From positions 1 to 9,986 of the forward strand of contig USDI01000070.1 of the NCBI GenBank assembly GCA_900553305.1: a stretch of 9,986 nt of DNA, read 5' to 3'. A program made the translations under genes and the position numbers. The notes under the pieces are model-generated. The model was given only the letters and a program-made list of their open reading frames with translations. It did no database searches and was not told the origin of the DNA. This DNA comes from an uncultured Lachnospiraceae bacterium (GTDB lineage Bacteria > Bacillota > Clostridia > Lachnospirales > Lachnospiraceae). This document shows positions 1 to 6,902 of this stretch, piece after piece. Position 1 is the first letter of the stretch; each line of letters starts with the position of its first letter.

Positions 1-1
1 T

Positions 2-88
2 GAGCAGATTGATAGAACCAATATCATAGATATTACCGATTACTATGAACATGTCAAGGCATGGTACAATAGTGTAATGATTTATTGA
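2..88 (+). CDS. 3' end of an unidentified plus-strand protein (partial)
   Basis: An open frame runs in from the left window edge for 28 codons and stops at TGA (86-88). The visible C-terminus ends in YYEHVKAWYNSVMIY. It is rich in aromatic and charged residues and has no gaps or low-complexity stretches, so it reads like a genuine protein tail. The other two plus frames are interrupted by stops close by. No family can be named from so short a piece. It is the only gene here on the plus strand and converges on the minus-strand thyX operon across a 540-bp gap. A chance open frame of this length cannot be excluded. Confidence 0.45.
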   Translation, partial: EQIDRTNIIDITDYYEHVKAWYNSVMIY

Positions 89-628
89 CTGCGGCTAAGC
101 CTTTCTGATGATATCTCAAATGATATATTTTATTCTTACGGAATGTTGTAGGTTATTGGTTAAAATTATGAATATCATTAAATGAACATTATGAAACTGT
201 GCAAAATCCCCAGTAACACTCTACACAGCCAATAAAGAACCGTCCTGCATGGGTGCCATACACTTTTCTGGATGAGCTTATGCAGGGACTTAGAAGTTCT
301 TCTGTTTTGTTTCATCATACAGCAAGGATTGGACACGGATGTCCAATCCAGTGGCAATCGTGCCTGGATGGCTCGTTGACCTGTTTGCGTACCTATACAC
401 TAACCTTCTACAAAACAAATAGAACTTCTTAGTTCCGTAGATCAGCTCTGACAGGAAAGTGTATGTGCACCTATTCTGTAATTCTTTTGCATCTATCCCA
501 AACAAAAACAGACAGCACAGAATCCCTTCCATGCTGCCCTCTTATACACACCTAAAATTATATATCCTTTATGCTATGTTATAACTAACCATAACCTCAA
601 CTCAAATGCCTCATTCTATCCCGAAAAA
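89..628. other. Convergent intergenic region without a convincing gene
   Basis: This 540-bp stretch lies between the plus-strand gene end and the thyX stop. Its main content is the inverted-repeat element at about 252-471, listed separately. The flanks (89-230 and 540-628) are AT-rich. A weak 5-bp hairpin at 111-126 followed by T-rich sequence may help end the plus-strand transcript. No strong intrinsic terminator follows thyX. On the minus strand a perfect TATAAT lies near 560, with only a poor -35 candidate upstream. It sits about 30 bases before an 80-codon open frame (532 to 290) that has an AGAGGG just before its ATG. That frame resembles no protein I recognise and runs through the palindromic element, so it is not called as a gene. 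Confidence 0.6.
252..471. repeat. Large imperfect inverted repeat with central hairpin (MITE-like or structured RNA)
   Basis: Two arms, about 252-310 and 410-471, are imperfect reverse complements over roughly 60 bp. Perfect blocks are CATACACTTT (257-266) with 456-465, GAGCT (274-278) with 444-448, AGAAGTTCT (292-300) with 421-429, and TGTTTTGT (303-310) with 410-417. The roughly 100-bp centre holds a perfect 10-bp hairpin at 326-349 (GGATTGGACA, 4-base loop). On the minus strand its loop reads UCCG, a UNCG-type tetraloop. A second small stem (GGCA/TGCC) lies at 353-364. Similarity between the arms may continue weakly out to about 228 and 495. A miniature inverted-repeat element, a decayed insertion sequence, or a non-coding RNA folded into one long stem would all fit. 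No target-site duplication or transposase was found, and the strand is undecided. Confidence 0.6.
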
Positions 629-1306
629 TTACACTTCCTTCTTCGGCTTCCGTCCACAACACTTTGTCTCGGTACAGAATCCTGTAACCTCGCACTTCGG
701 CTGGAAATAATTTTCGGTTAAGAACTTCCACTCTTCCGAATAATTACTGAGTTCCGTCTTCATATCGTTCATCAGCTGGCGGAACTCCCAATATGCTCTC
801 GTACAGAGTCTCTGATGGGACATATCCACGAGATTCCTTAAATTGGTACGAAGTACCACCTTACTTTCCATTCCAAGCGGAAGAAGCATGCCCACATCTT
901 CACGCGGCAGTTCCATCGCTTCTAACTTCTGCATTGCCGTAAGAATCTCTTCCATGGCATGGTCATAAATTGCTTTCGCCTCTTCGTTACCGGCAATCGT
1001 CGGCGGTGTCACATACGGAAAGCCCTTCTGATAATTGATATATCTGGTGGACGCCTGCAGTCTTGTCGGGTTGCCTCCGATATGAGTGTATAATTCACGG
1101 ATCACTCTTGCGGAATATCCTTCGAGAATCATATAAACCTGCGGATACTCCCAGGTTCTTCCATGTCCGGAAGAAAGACAGTCCAGACCTCTCTTATAGT
1201 TACGGTCAACCTTCGTGATGTCTGCTCCCCAGCATACACCGGCTTCACGCCCGATCAGACTGATTGGATCTTTTGTGGTTTCATTTTGAATTATGATCTT
1301 TCCCAT
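629..1306 (-). CDS. thyX: Flavin-dependent thymidylate synthase ThyX (variant motif)
   Basis: ThyX makes dTMP from dUMP in the cytoplasm using methylene-tetrahydrofolate, NAD(P)H and FAD. The 225-residue length suits the family. The key stretch is YTHIGGNPTRLQASTRY (73-89). Its SxRY end (S86, R88, Y89) matches the end of the classical RHRxxSxNExSxRY motif, but the leading RHR is absent. The downstream segment around 152-176 (LRTNLRNL, then QRLCTRAYWEFR) matches the conserved second half of the family. The C-terminus carries C205, C211, C216 and C217, a possible metal or disulfide site. The start ATG follows GGAGAG by about 10 bases. That site lies inside the upstream membrane-protein gene, which overlaps thyX by 26 bp, so translational coupling is likely. 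Family call is good; the variant motif is discussed in the findings. Confidence 0.88.
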   Translation of the reverse strand: MGKIIIQNETTKDPISLIGREAGVCWGADITKVDRNYKRGLDCLSSGHGRTWEYPQVYMILEGYSARVIRELYTHIGGNPTRLQASTRYINYQKGFPYVTPPTIAGNEEAKAIYDHAMEEILTAMQKLEAMELPREDVGMLLPLGMESKVVLRTNLRNLVDMSHQRLCTRAYWEFRQLMNDMKTELSNYSEEWKFLTENYFQPKCEVTGFCTETKCCGRKPKKEV

Positions 1307-2369
1307 CTTTACTCTCTTCTCTCCATTGGTTTTCTTTTGGCTTATTATACACCACCTCTTTCATTCTCTGCAAGAGCACAATAAGTCCACCAATTGCAAA
1401 CGGTACAATCCAGGTCACGAAACGGAATACCAGAATTGCCGGTACGGTCACGGATTCCGGTAAGAAGAAACCAAACAAAAGAAGGAAAACGAATTCCAGC
1501 GAACCGATTCCGGAGGGTGCCGGAATCACGCCGGCAAGCATATAAGTAACTGCCATCAGACAAACATTTAAGAAGAAATCCGGAAACTCCTGTCCACGGA
1601 ACATATAGGCCGGAATAAGATACACCATAAGAAGCATCACCATGCTTTTAAGCAAAACCAGAAGGACGTCGCCTGTTTTCTGAAAGACTACCTTCCCGGT
1701 ATCATTTAAAAGCTTTGCCTGTTCTTTTCCTTTTTGCAGTGTTTTCTGTAAAGAGGGGAATTTTATGGACAGCTTATCACATAGCCAGCCCACAAATTGC
1801 AGCACCTTAGAAGAAGCCGCAACGGAAAGCATGGCTGCTACAATCACAAAGGTGATGAGGACACCCAGTACCATATATTTCCCATAGGAATTACAGATCT
1901 CTCCCATCCTTCCGGATGTAAGCAGAAACAGGAATCCACTCACACCAAGAAGCATCACGGCAATCTTCTTTAACACAAACTGAATCATCGAAACGCCGGT
2001 TCCCTGTGCCGGTGGAATATGCTTTTTCGACAGATAATAAATCTGGGCAATTCCGGACCCACTCCCCAACGTAATCAGACGGTAAAATTCGCAGCAATAG
2101 GCAACCTTTATTGACTCCCAAAGCGGATAGGCGCTCCCGGATAACCGTACCACGCCCTGCATGACTGCTCCTTGTATAAAGAAAAAGCCGCCTGCAAACA
2201 GACAGCATATGGCAATCTCGTAGAAAGACAATGCCTGAATTCCACTCACAATGTCTTCTAAAGAATCCCGGTAAAAAACCAGTGCTGCCGCCAGCAGGAT
2301 CCCTACCAGCAGCAGACTGATGATTCCGCTATATTTTCTTTTCTTCCCTTTTCCTTTTTCTCTTTTCAT
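1281..2369 (-). CDS. LPG_synthase_TM (UPF0104/YbhN-type) integral membrane protein
   Basis: This 362-residue protein has a basic N-terminus (MKREKGKGKKRK) and about eight hydrophobic segments, near residues 14-33, 48-74, 131-151, 165-185, 235-256, 266-286, 290-310 and 311-333. The glycine-rich LGSGSGIAQIYYL (101-113) and the PAPSGIGSLE motif (283-292) are typical of the LPG_synthase_TM family, which includes the flippase half of MprF and stand-alone YbhN/AglD-like proteins. No soluble lysyl-transferase domain is present, so this is not a full MprF. Translocation or handling of a lipid is the family-based guess. It starts 19 bp after the radical SAM gene with only a weak ribosome binding site (GAAAAG), which suggests coupled translation. 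Its substrate is unknown. Confidence 0.8.
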   Translation of the reverse strand: MKREKGKGKKRKYSGIISLLLVGILLAAALVFYRDSLEDIVSGIQALSFYEIAICCLFAGGFFFIQGAVMQGVVRLSGSAYPLWESIKVAYCCEFYRLITLGSGSGIAQIYYLSKKHIPPAQGTGVSMIQFVLKKIAVMLLGVSGFLFLLTSGRMGEICNSYGKYMVLGVLITFVIVAAMLSVAASSKVLQFVGWLCDKLSIKFPSLQKTLQKGKEQAKLLNDTGKVVFQKTGDVLLVLLKSMVMLLMVYLIPAYMFRGQEFPDFFLNVCLMAVTYMLAGVIPAPSGIGSLEFVFLLLFGFFLPESVTVPAILVFRFVTWIVPFAIGGLIVLLQRMKEVVYNKPKENQWREESKDGKDHNSK

Positions 2370-2388
2370 ATATCTTTTCTATTTCTGC

Positions 2389-3789
2389 TTAGTCAGCCTT
2401 CTTATAGTTCTCATAGCTCGGCTTCTTATGCGGCGTTGCATTCCAGAGCTTTTCAGCTTCCGGTTCCCACTGCTTTGCATAGGCATGACACTTCTCACAC
2501 AGATGCTCTGCCGTTTCCGGGGACTGGAGATCGGTCGATTTTGCTCCGGTTTCCTTCACCATGCGCTGCAGAATCTCCGGATTTTCCAGCATCGGGCAAG
2601 GTCTTAAATGATTCTCATTGAACGGCTGGTTATTATAGTATGCCATAAACAGCGGCGAATGCAGAATCTCAAGCAGGCTGCTTGTCCTGATGTTTGCATT
2701 CGAATAATGAATGAATACACAGGGCTCTGCATCACCGTTCGCATTGATATGGAAGTAGTTACGTCCACCGGCAATACATCCGCCGACATATTCCCCATCA
2801 TTCTGGAAATCCATGGTAAAGATGCCCCTGCCATGTGTCATGTTACGGATTTCACGTACACGCTCACGCATATATTTTCTCTGCTCCATGGTAGGCAGAA
2901 GCTCTACAGCGGCATCATTTCCTACCGGCATATAATGGAAATACAGGGAATAACGACATCCCTTTTCCACAATCAGATCAATGAATTCATCACTGGTTAC
3001 GGTTTCAATATTCTGTGATGTATAACAGATGGATGTTCCGAAGATCAGTCCATACTCCTTCAGCAGATCCATCGCATGCATTACCTTCTCAAATACACCA
3101 GTTCCACGACGCAGGTCATTTACCTCTGAAAATCCTTCGAGACTGATTGCCAGATAAAGATTTCCAAGCTTTACCATCTCCTGGCAAAACGCTTCATTCA
3201 CCAGCGTCCCATTCGTGTAAGCAAGGAATGCACAATCGTGATGCTTTTCACACAACCTTAAAATATCGTCCTTACGAACCAATGGTTCACCGCCTGTAAA
3301 CATGTAAAAGTAAATACCGAGTTCCTTTCCCTGGGTAATGATGTCATCCATTTCCTTGAAAGTCAGGTTTAAGCGGTTACCGTACTCTGCCGCCCAGCAT
3401 CCGGTGCAATGCAGGTTGCAGGCACTTGTCGGATCCATCAGAATCAGCCACGGAATGTTGCACTTCTGTATTTCTCTTGTCTTCCGGATTGTCTTCGTTC
3501 CATGGAAAAAGGCCTCATAGCCAAGGTTTAAAGCCGTCATTTTTAAGACATGCGGATCGACCTCATCTAAGAGACGGTGAATATACTTGTTTAAGGTTCC
3601 GTCCTGATCACAGACCATCTGCTTTGCTTTGTCATAGTCAATATCAATTTTTTCGCCATCCATATATTTCTGCATCAGATCAATCAACTTTACAATTTCA
3701 CCCTCCGGATTCTTATTGAGATTCCGTAAGGTAACATCCAGTGCTGTACTAAAGGCAGCTCTTCCTGCTGCATGTGTCATAGATCCCAT
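2389..3789 (-). CDS. Radical SAM enzyme with SPASM-like C-terminal cysteines, substrate unknown
   Basis: This 466-residue protein has the radical SAM cluster motif CNLHCTGC (C124, C128, C131), which binds a 4Fe-4S cluster for S-adenosylmethionine cleavage. GGEP follows at 166-169. About 120 residues precede the radical SAM core, longer than in minimal members and without a recognised domain. The C-terminal part has C338, then G352-x4-C357, C398 and C431-x2-C434, a SPASM/twitch-like pattern for auxiliary Fe-S clusters. It resembles the MoaA/PqqE/NirJ style of enzyme, but no specific subfamily can be claimed. The ATG follows AGGAGG (3798-3803) by 8 bases, which favours it over the internal Met4. 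It is first in an operon with the membrane protein and thyX. No small precursor peptide gene is visible beside it, which argues mildly against peptide maturation. Confidence 0.85.
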   Translation of the reverse strand: MGSMTHAAGRAAFSTALDVTLRNLNKNPEGEIVKLIDLMQKYMDGEKIDIDYDKAKQMVCDQDGTLNKYIHRLLDEVDPHVLKMTALNLGYEAFFHGTKTIRKTREIQKCNIPWLILMDPTSACNLHCTGCWAAEYGNRLNLTFKEMDDIITQGKELGIYFYMFTGGEPLVRKDDILRLCEKHHDCAFLAYTNGTLVNEAFCQEMVKLGNLYLAISLEGFSEVNDLRRGTGVFEKVMHAMDLLKEYGLIFGTSICYTSQNIETVTSDEFIDLIVEKGCRYSLYFHYMPVGNDAAVELLPTMEQRKYMRERVREIRNMTHGRGIFTMDFQNDGEYVGGCIAGGRNYFHINANGDAEPCVFIHYSNANIRTSSLLEILHSPLFMAYYNNQPFNENHLRPCPMLENPEILQRMVKETGAKSTDLQSPETAEHLCEKCHAYAKQWEPEAEKLWNATPHKKPSYENYKKAD

Positions 3790-3895
3790 TTTCGTATCCT
3801 CCTGCTTCTTATGTAAAATGTAACGGATTCACAGTTCACACTCTTGCGTTTTCCTAATTTCAGCATACCTAAACCGTTTTTAAAGATAAATGGAC
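3790..3895 (-). promoter_or_regulatory. Leader region of the radical SAM operon
   Basis: About 105 bases separate the end of the purine terminator from the radical SAM start codon. Because a strong terminator lies immediately upstream, the promoter for the three-gene operon should be here. The only solid element is the AGGAGG ribosome binding site at 3798-3803. No -35/-10 pair with good spacing and consensus stands out, and I see no riboswitch-like fold. Confidence 0.4.
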
Positions 3896-3932
3896 AAAAA
3901 AAAGACAATGTATGAAATTCATACATTGTCTT
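3896..3932 (-). terminator. Intrinsic terminator of the purine gene cluster
   Basis: A perfect 15-bp inverted repeat (AAGACAATGTATGAA and its complement, 3902-3932) with a minimal loop is followed on the minus strand by a run of eight T (3903-3896). It lies 62 bases beyond the stop of the purF-like gene. This is the textbook layout for Rho-independent termination and separates the purine genes from the radical SAM operon. The stem is AT-rich, but its length and the U-tract make the call strong. On the plus strand no comparable T-run follows at once. Confidence 0.88.
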
Positions 3933-3994
3933 AACTTTGCTTATTTTTTAAACACTTTTCTTAAAATGTCTATTGCTTTTGTTCCGTGCTTCTC

Positions 3995-5401
3995 TTATTC
4001 CCTGCCATCCCAGCAGTAGGTACAGAGCTTGCAGCGGTCGATTCCAACGGATTCGATCATATCATCGAGACGGTGGAACCGTAAGGAAGTAAAGTTCAAC
4101 TGTACTCCGATCCGCTTTACCATCTCCTGATACTCAGGAGAGTCCGGATTGGAATACGCACTTAAATTTACATTGGCTGCGTTTCCGGTCATTTCCTTAA
4201 TCGTTCTTCTGGTAATCAGTTCCATTTCCGAAGAAGATCGTGAGAAATTCAGGTATTTACATCCATATAATAACGGCGGGCATGCCGTACGGATATGGAC
4301 TTCTCTTGCTCCGCTCTGGTAAAGAAACTCGGTCGTTTCCCGAAGCTGTGTACCACGCACAATGGAATCATCGATCAGCAGAAGACTCTTATCCTGAATC
4401 AGATCATGCACCGGAATCAGCTTCATTTTCGCAATCATATTACGCTGGCTCTGAATCGTCGGCATAAAGGAACGCGGCCAGGTCGGCGTGTACTTGATAA
4501 ACGGTCTGGAAAAGGGAATTCCGGACGCATTGGAATATCCGATCGCATGGGCCACACCGGAATCCGGAACACCGGCTACATTATCCGGATGCGCATCGTC
4601 CCGTTTTGCAAGAAGAGCACCACAGTTGTAACGCATCTTTTCTACACTGATGCCCTCATAGGAAGAAGACGGATAACCGTAATATACCCAGAGGAAGGTA
4701 CAGATCTTCATATCCTTACCGGGTGAAACCAGAGTCGTTACCGATTCCGGAGTCACAATAACAATTTCTCCGGGACCTAACTCCTTTTCATCCACATAGC
4801 CAAGATTCAGATAGGCAAAGCTTTCAAAGGAAATACAGTAAGCATCCTCCTTTTTCCCCACTACAACAGGAGTTCGGCCGAGCCGGTCTCTGGAAGCATA
4901 AATTCCCTTGGGCGTCAGCAATGCCACTGTCATGGAACCATCAATCACTTCCTGTACATATTGCAGGCCTTCAATCAGATTGTCCTTCTGATTGATGATA
5001 GCTGCTACAAGCTCGGTTGCATTGATGTCCCCGCCGCTCATTTCAAGGAAATGGGAATGCCCTGAGGAAAACAGCTCCTCTACAATGGCATCCATGTTAT
5101 TAATCTTACCGACCGTCATAATCGCATATGTTCCATGATGGGAACGTACAAGCAGCGGTTGTGGCTCATAATCCGAAATACAGCCAATCCCAAGATAACC
5201 CTGCATCTCATTTACATCTTTGTCAAACTTGGTCCGGAAAGGAGCATTCTCAATATTGTGAATGGCTCTCTCAAAACCGGCCTCTTTATTATATACGGCC
5301 ATACCTGCCCTTCTGGTTCCCAGATGGGAATGATAGTCCGTACCGAAAAACAAATCAAACACGCAGTCTTTCTTTGACGCTACGCCAAAAAATCCACCCA
5401 T
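3995..5401 (-). CDS. PurF-like amidophosphoribosyltransferase with degenerate glutaminase domain
   Basis: PurF normally converts PRPP and glutamine to phosphoribosylamine, the first step of purine synthesis. This 468-residue homologue keeps the phosphoribosyltransferase half. The PRPP motif LLIDDSIVRGT lies at 341-351 (D344, D345), with VPDSGVAHAIGYS at 278-290 and RDRLGRTPVVVG at 171-182. C234, C381 and the CKLCTYC tail (C457, C460, C463) fit the 4Fe-4S ligand positions of Bacillus-type PurF. The glutaminase half is altered. The protein begins MGGFFG where active enzymes expose an N-terminal Cys (MCG, or after propeptide cleavage). The usual HNGN oxyanion/glutamine site reads TVGKINN, and the conserved RYPT-type arginine is missing. 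The start is firm: AAGGAAAGG lies 9 bases upstream, and an in-frame stop with no other start codon rules out a propeptide. It begins 37 bp after purB. Confidence 0.85.
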   Translation of the reverse strand: MGGFFGVASKKDCVFDLFFGTDYHSHLGTRRAGMAVYNKEAGFERAIHNIENAPFRTKFDKDVNEMQGYLGIGCISDYEPQPLLVRSHHGTYAIMTVGKINNMDAIVEELFSSGHSHFLEMSGGDINATELVAAIINQKDNLIEGLQYVQEVIDGSMTVALLTPKGIYASRDRLGRTPVVVGKKEDAYCISFESFAYLNLGYVDEKELGPGEIVIVTPESVTTLVSPGKDMKICTFLWVYYGYPSSSYEGISVEKMRYNCGALLAKRDDAHPDNVAGVPDSGVAHAIGYSNASGIPFSRPFIKYTPTWPRSFMPTIQSQRNMIAKMKLIPVHDLIQDKSLLLIDDSIVRGTQLRETTEFLYQSGAREVHIRTACPPLLYGCKYLNFSRSSSEMELITRRTIKEMTGNAANVNLSAYSNPDSPEYQEMVKRIGVQLNFTSLRFHRLDDMIESVGIDRCKLCTYCWDGRE

Positions 5402-5438
5402 AAATATAATCCTTTCCTTAAAAAATCACCCTCATGAT

Positions 5439-6890
5439 TTAAACGTTGATCTCAACCTCTACGCCAAGTAAATCCCTGTTATCCTGTAAGATAGGTGAAA
5501 TCACCTTTCTTAAGAACGCTTCTACCTGTTCTCTGGACCGGCCGACATATCGGGACGGTTCCATGGTCTTCTGCAAATCCTCAAGAGTCATATGGAATTC
5601 CGGATCGGCTGCAATCAGCTCCAGGAGATTGTTCTCTTTGCCTTCCTGCTTCACGTTTTTACCGGCCTCCATGGATAACTCACGGATCTTTTCATGCAGT
5701 TCCTGACGGTTTCCGCCCATCTTTACGGCATCCATCATAATGTTTTCGGTTGCCATGAACGGAAGTTCGCTTAACATATGCTTCTCGATGACCTTCGGAT
5801 AAACCACCAGTCCATCGACAACATTCAGACACAGGTCTAAAATTCCATCAATCGCAAGAAAAGCTTCCGGAATGGATAATCTCTTATTGGCAGAATCATC
5901 CAGGGTACGTTCAAACCACTGGGTTGCAGAAGTAATCGCCGGATTCAGCGCATCGATCATCACGTAACGTGAAAGGGATGCAATCCGCTCACTTCTCATC
6001 GGGTTTCTCTTATAAGCCATGGCGGAAGATCCGATCTGGTTCTTTTCAAACGGCTCTTCCACTTCTTTAAGGTGCTGCAGCAGGCGGATGTCATTGGACA
6101 TCTTATGGGCACTGGCTGCAATTCCGGCAAGGACATTGGCAACTCTCGTATCTACTTTACGGGAATAGGTCTGTCCGGAAACCGGATAGCATTCCTTAAA
6201 GCCCATTTTCTGTGCAATCATCGGATCAATCTTATCAATGGTTTCCTGATCGCCGTTAAACAGCTCCAGGAAAGAAGCCTGTGTTCCTGTGGTTCCCTTG
6301 GAGCCAAGGAGCTTCATGCCGGAAAGAACATGATCAAGATCTTCAAGATCCAGACAGAACTCCTGCATCCATAAGGTTGCACGCTTTCCAACAGTAGTCG
6401 GCTGTGCCGGCTGAAAATGGGTAAAGGCCAGCGTCGGCTGTGCCTTATATTTATCTGCAAAATCTGCAAGCTCTTTTAATACATTAATAAGCTTTTTCTT
6501 CACAAGACGGAGCGCTTCTGTCATCACAATAATATCGGTATTATCTCCCACATAGCAGCTTGTTGCACCAAGGTGGATAATGCCGGCAGCCTTCGGGCAC
6601 TGTTGTCCGTAAGCATAAACGTGGCTCATGACATCATGACGAACTTCCTTTTCCCTTGCTTTTGCCACATCATAGTTAATGTCATCGGCATGACTCTTTA
6701 ATTCATCAATCTGTTCTTTGGTAATAACCGGCTTTCCATCCTGGGAAAGTCCTAATTCCATCTCGGTCTCTGCCAGTGCAATCCAGAGCCTACGCCAGGT
6801 ACGGAACTTCATATCCGGAGAAAAGATATACTGCATGTCCTTACTTGCATAACGCTCTGACAAAGGACTTACATATCTGTCTGTGCTCAT
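5439..6890 (-). CDS. purB: Adenylosuccinate lyase
   Basis: PurB removes fumarate from SAICAR to give AICAR and from adenylosuccinate to give AMP, so it acts in both halves of purine synthesis. The fumarase/aspartase-superfamily signature GSSAMAYKRNPMRSERI lies at 287-303 and holds the catalytic serine loop. The catalytic histidine regions are HDVMSH (from about 85) and THFQPAQPTT (from about 157). At 483 residues it is longer than the roughly 430-residue Bacillus enzyme. Its wording (YASKDMQYIFS, KFRTWR, GTTGTQASFLELF) is close to animal ADSL. An upstream in-frame TTG would add eight residues (MDWHRRKG), but the ATG at 6890 lies 6 bases after AGGAGG and is the likely start. It begins 10 bp after the purC stop. 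Confidence 0.95.
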   Translation of the reverse strand: MSTDRYVSPLSERYASKDMQYIFSPDMKFRTWRRLWIALAETEMELGLSQDGKPVITKEQIDELKSHADDINYDVAKAREKEVRHDVMSHVYAYGQQCPKAAGIIHLGATSCYVGDNTDIIVMTEALRLVKKKLINVLKELADFADKYKAQPTLAFTHFQPAQPTTVGKRATLWMQEFCLDLEDLDHVLSGMKLLGSKGTTGTQASFLELFNGDQETIDKIDPMIAQKMGFKECYPVSGQTYSRKVDTRVANVLAGIAASAHKMSNDIRLLQHLKEVEEPFEKNQIGSSAMAYKRNPMRSERIASLSRYVMIDALNPAITSATQWFERTLDDSANKRLSIPEAFLAIDGILDLCLNVVDGLVVYPKVIEKHMLSELPFMATENIMMDAVKMGGNRQELHEKIRELSMEAGKNVKQEGKENNLLELIAADPEFHMTLEDLQKTMEPSRYVGRSREQVEAFLRKVISPILQDNRDLLGVEVEINV

Positions 6891-6896
6891 TCCCTT

Positions 6897-6902
6897 CCTC
6901 CT
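6897..6902 (-). promoter_or_regulatory. Ribosome binding site of purB fused to the purC stop codon
   Basis: The minus strand reads TAGGAGG, so the purC stop codon TAG shares bases with the AGGAGG site, 6 bases before the purB ATG. This fixes the purB start and suggests that ribosomes ending purC re-initiate at purB. Confidence 0.85.

Noticed and set aside
219..432. Plus-strand open frame through the same element, ending at TAG near 430
   Set aside because: It has no ribosome binding site or early start codon, and its reading frame mirrors the palindromic arms.
290..532. An 80-codon minus-strand open frame with ATG, an AGAGGG just upstream and a TATAAT about 30 bases earlier
   Set aside because: It reads through the inverted-repeat element, has no recognisable protein features, and the plus strand is open across much of the same stretch. 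This looks like chance openness of a structured sequence. Conservation of the protein in relatives would revive it.
1..628. Intact insertion sequence or CRISPR array
   Set aside because: No transposase reading frame with family motifs, no regularly spaced direct repeats, and no clear target-site duplication were found.
5423..5440. Hairpin AAATCA/TGATTT followed by T-run between purB and the purF-like gene, as a terminator
   Set aside because: The stem is only 6 bp, nearly all A-T, and overlaps the purB stop. It is too weak to call, and the next gene starts 37 bp on with its own ribosome binding site.
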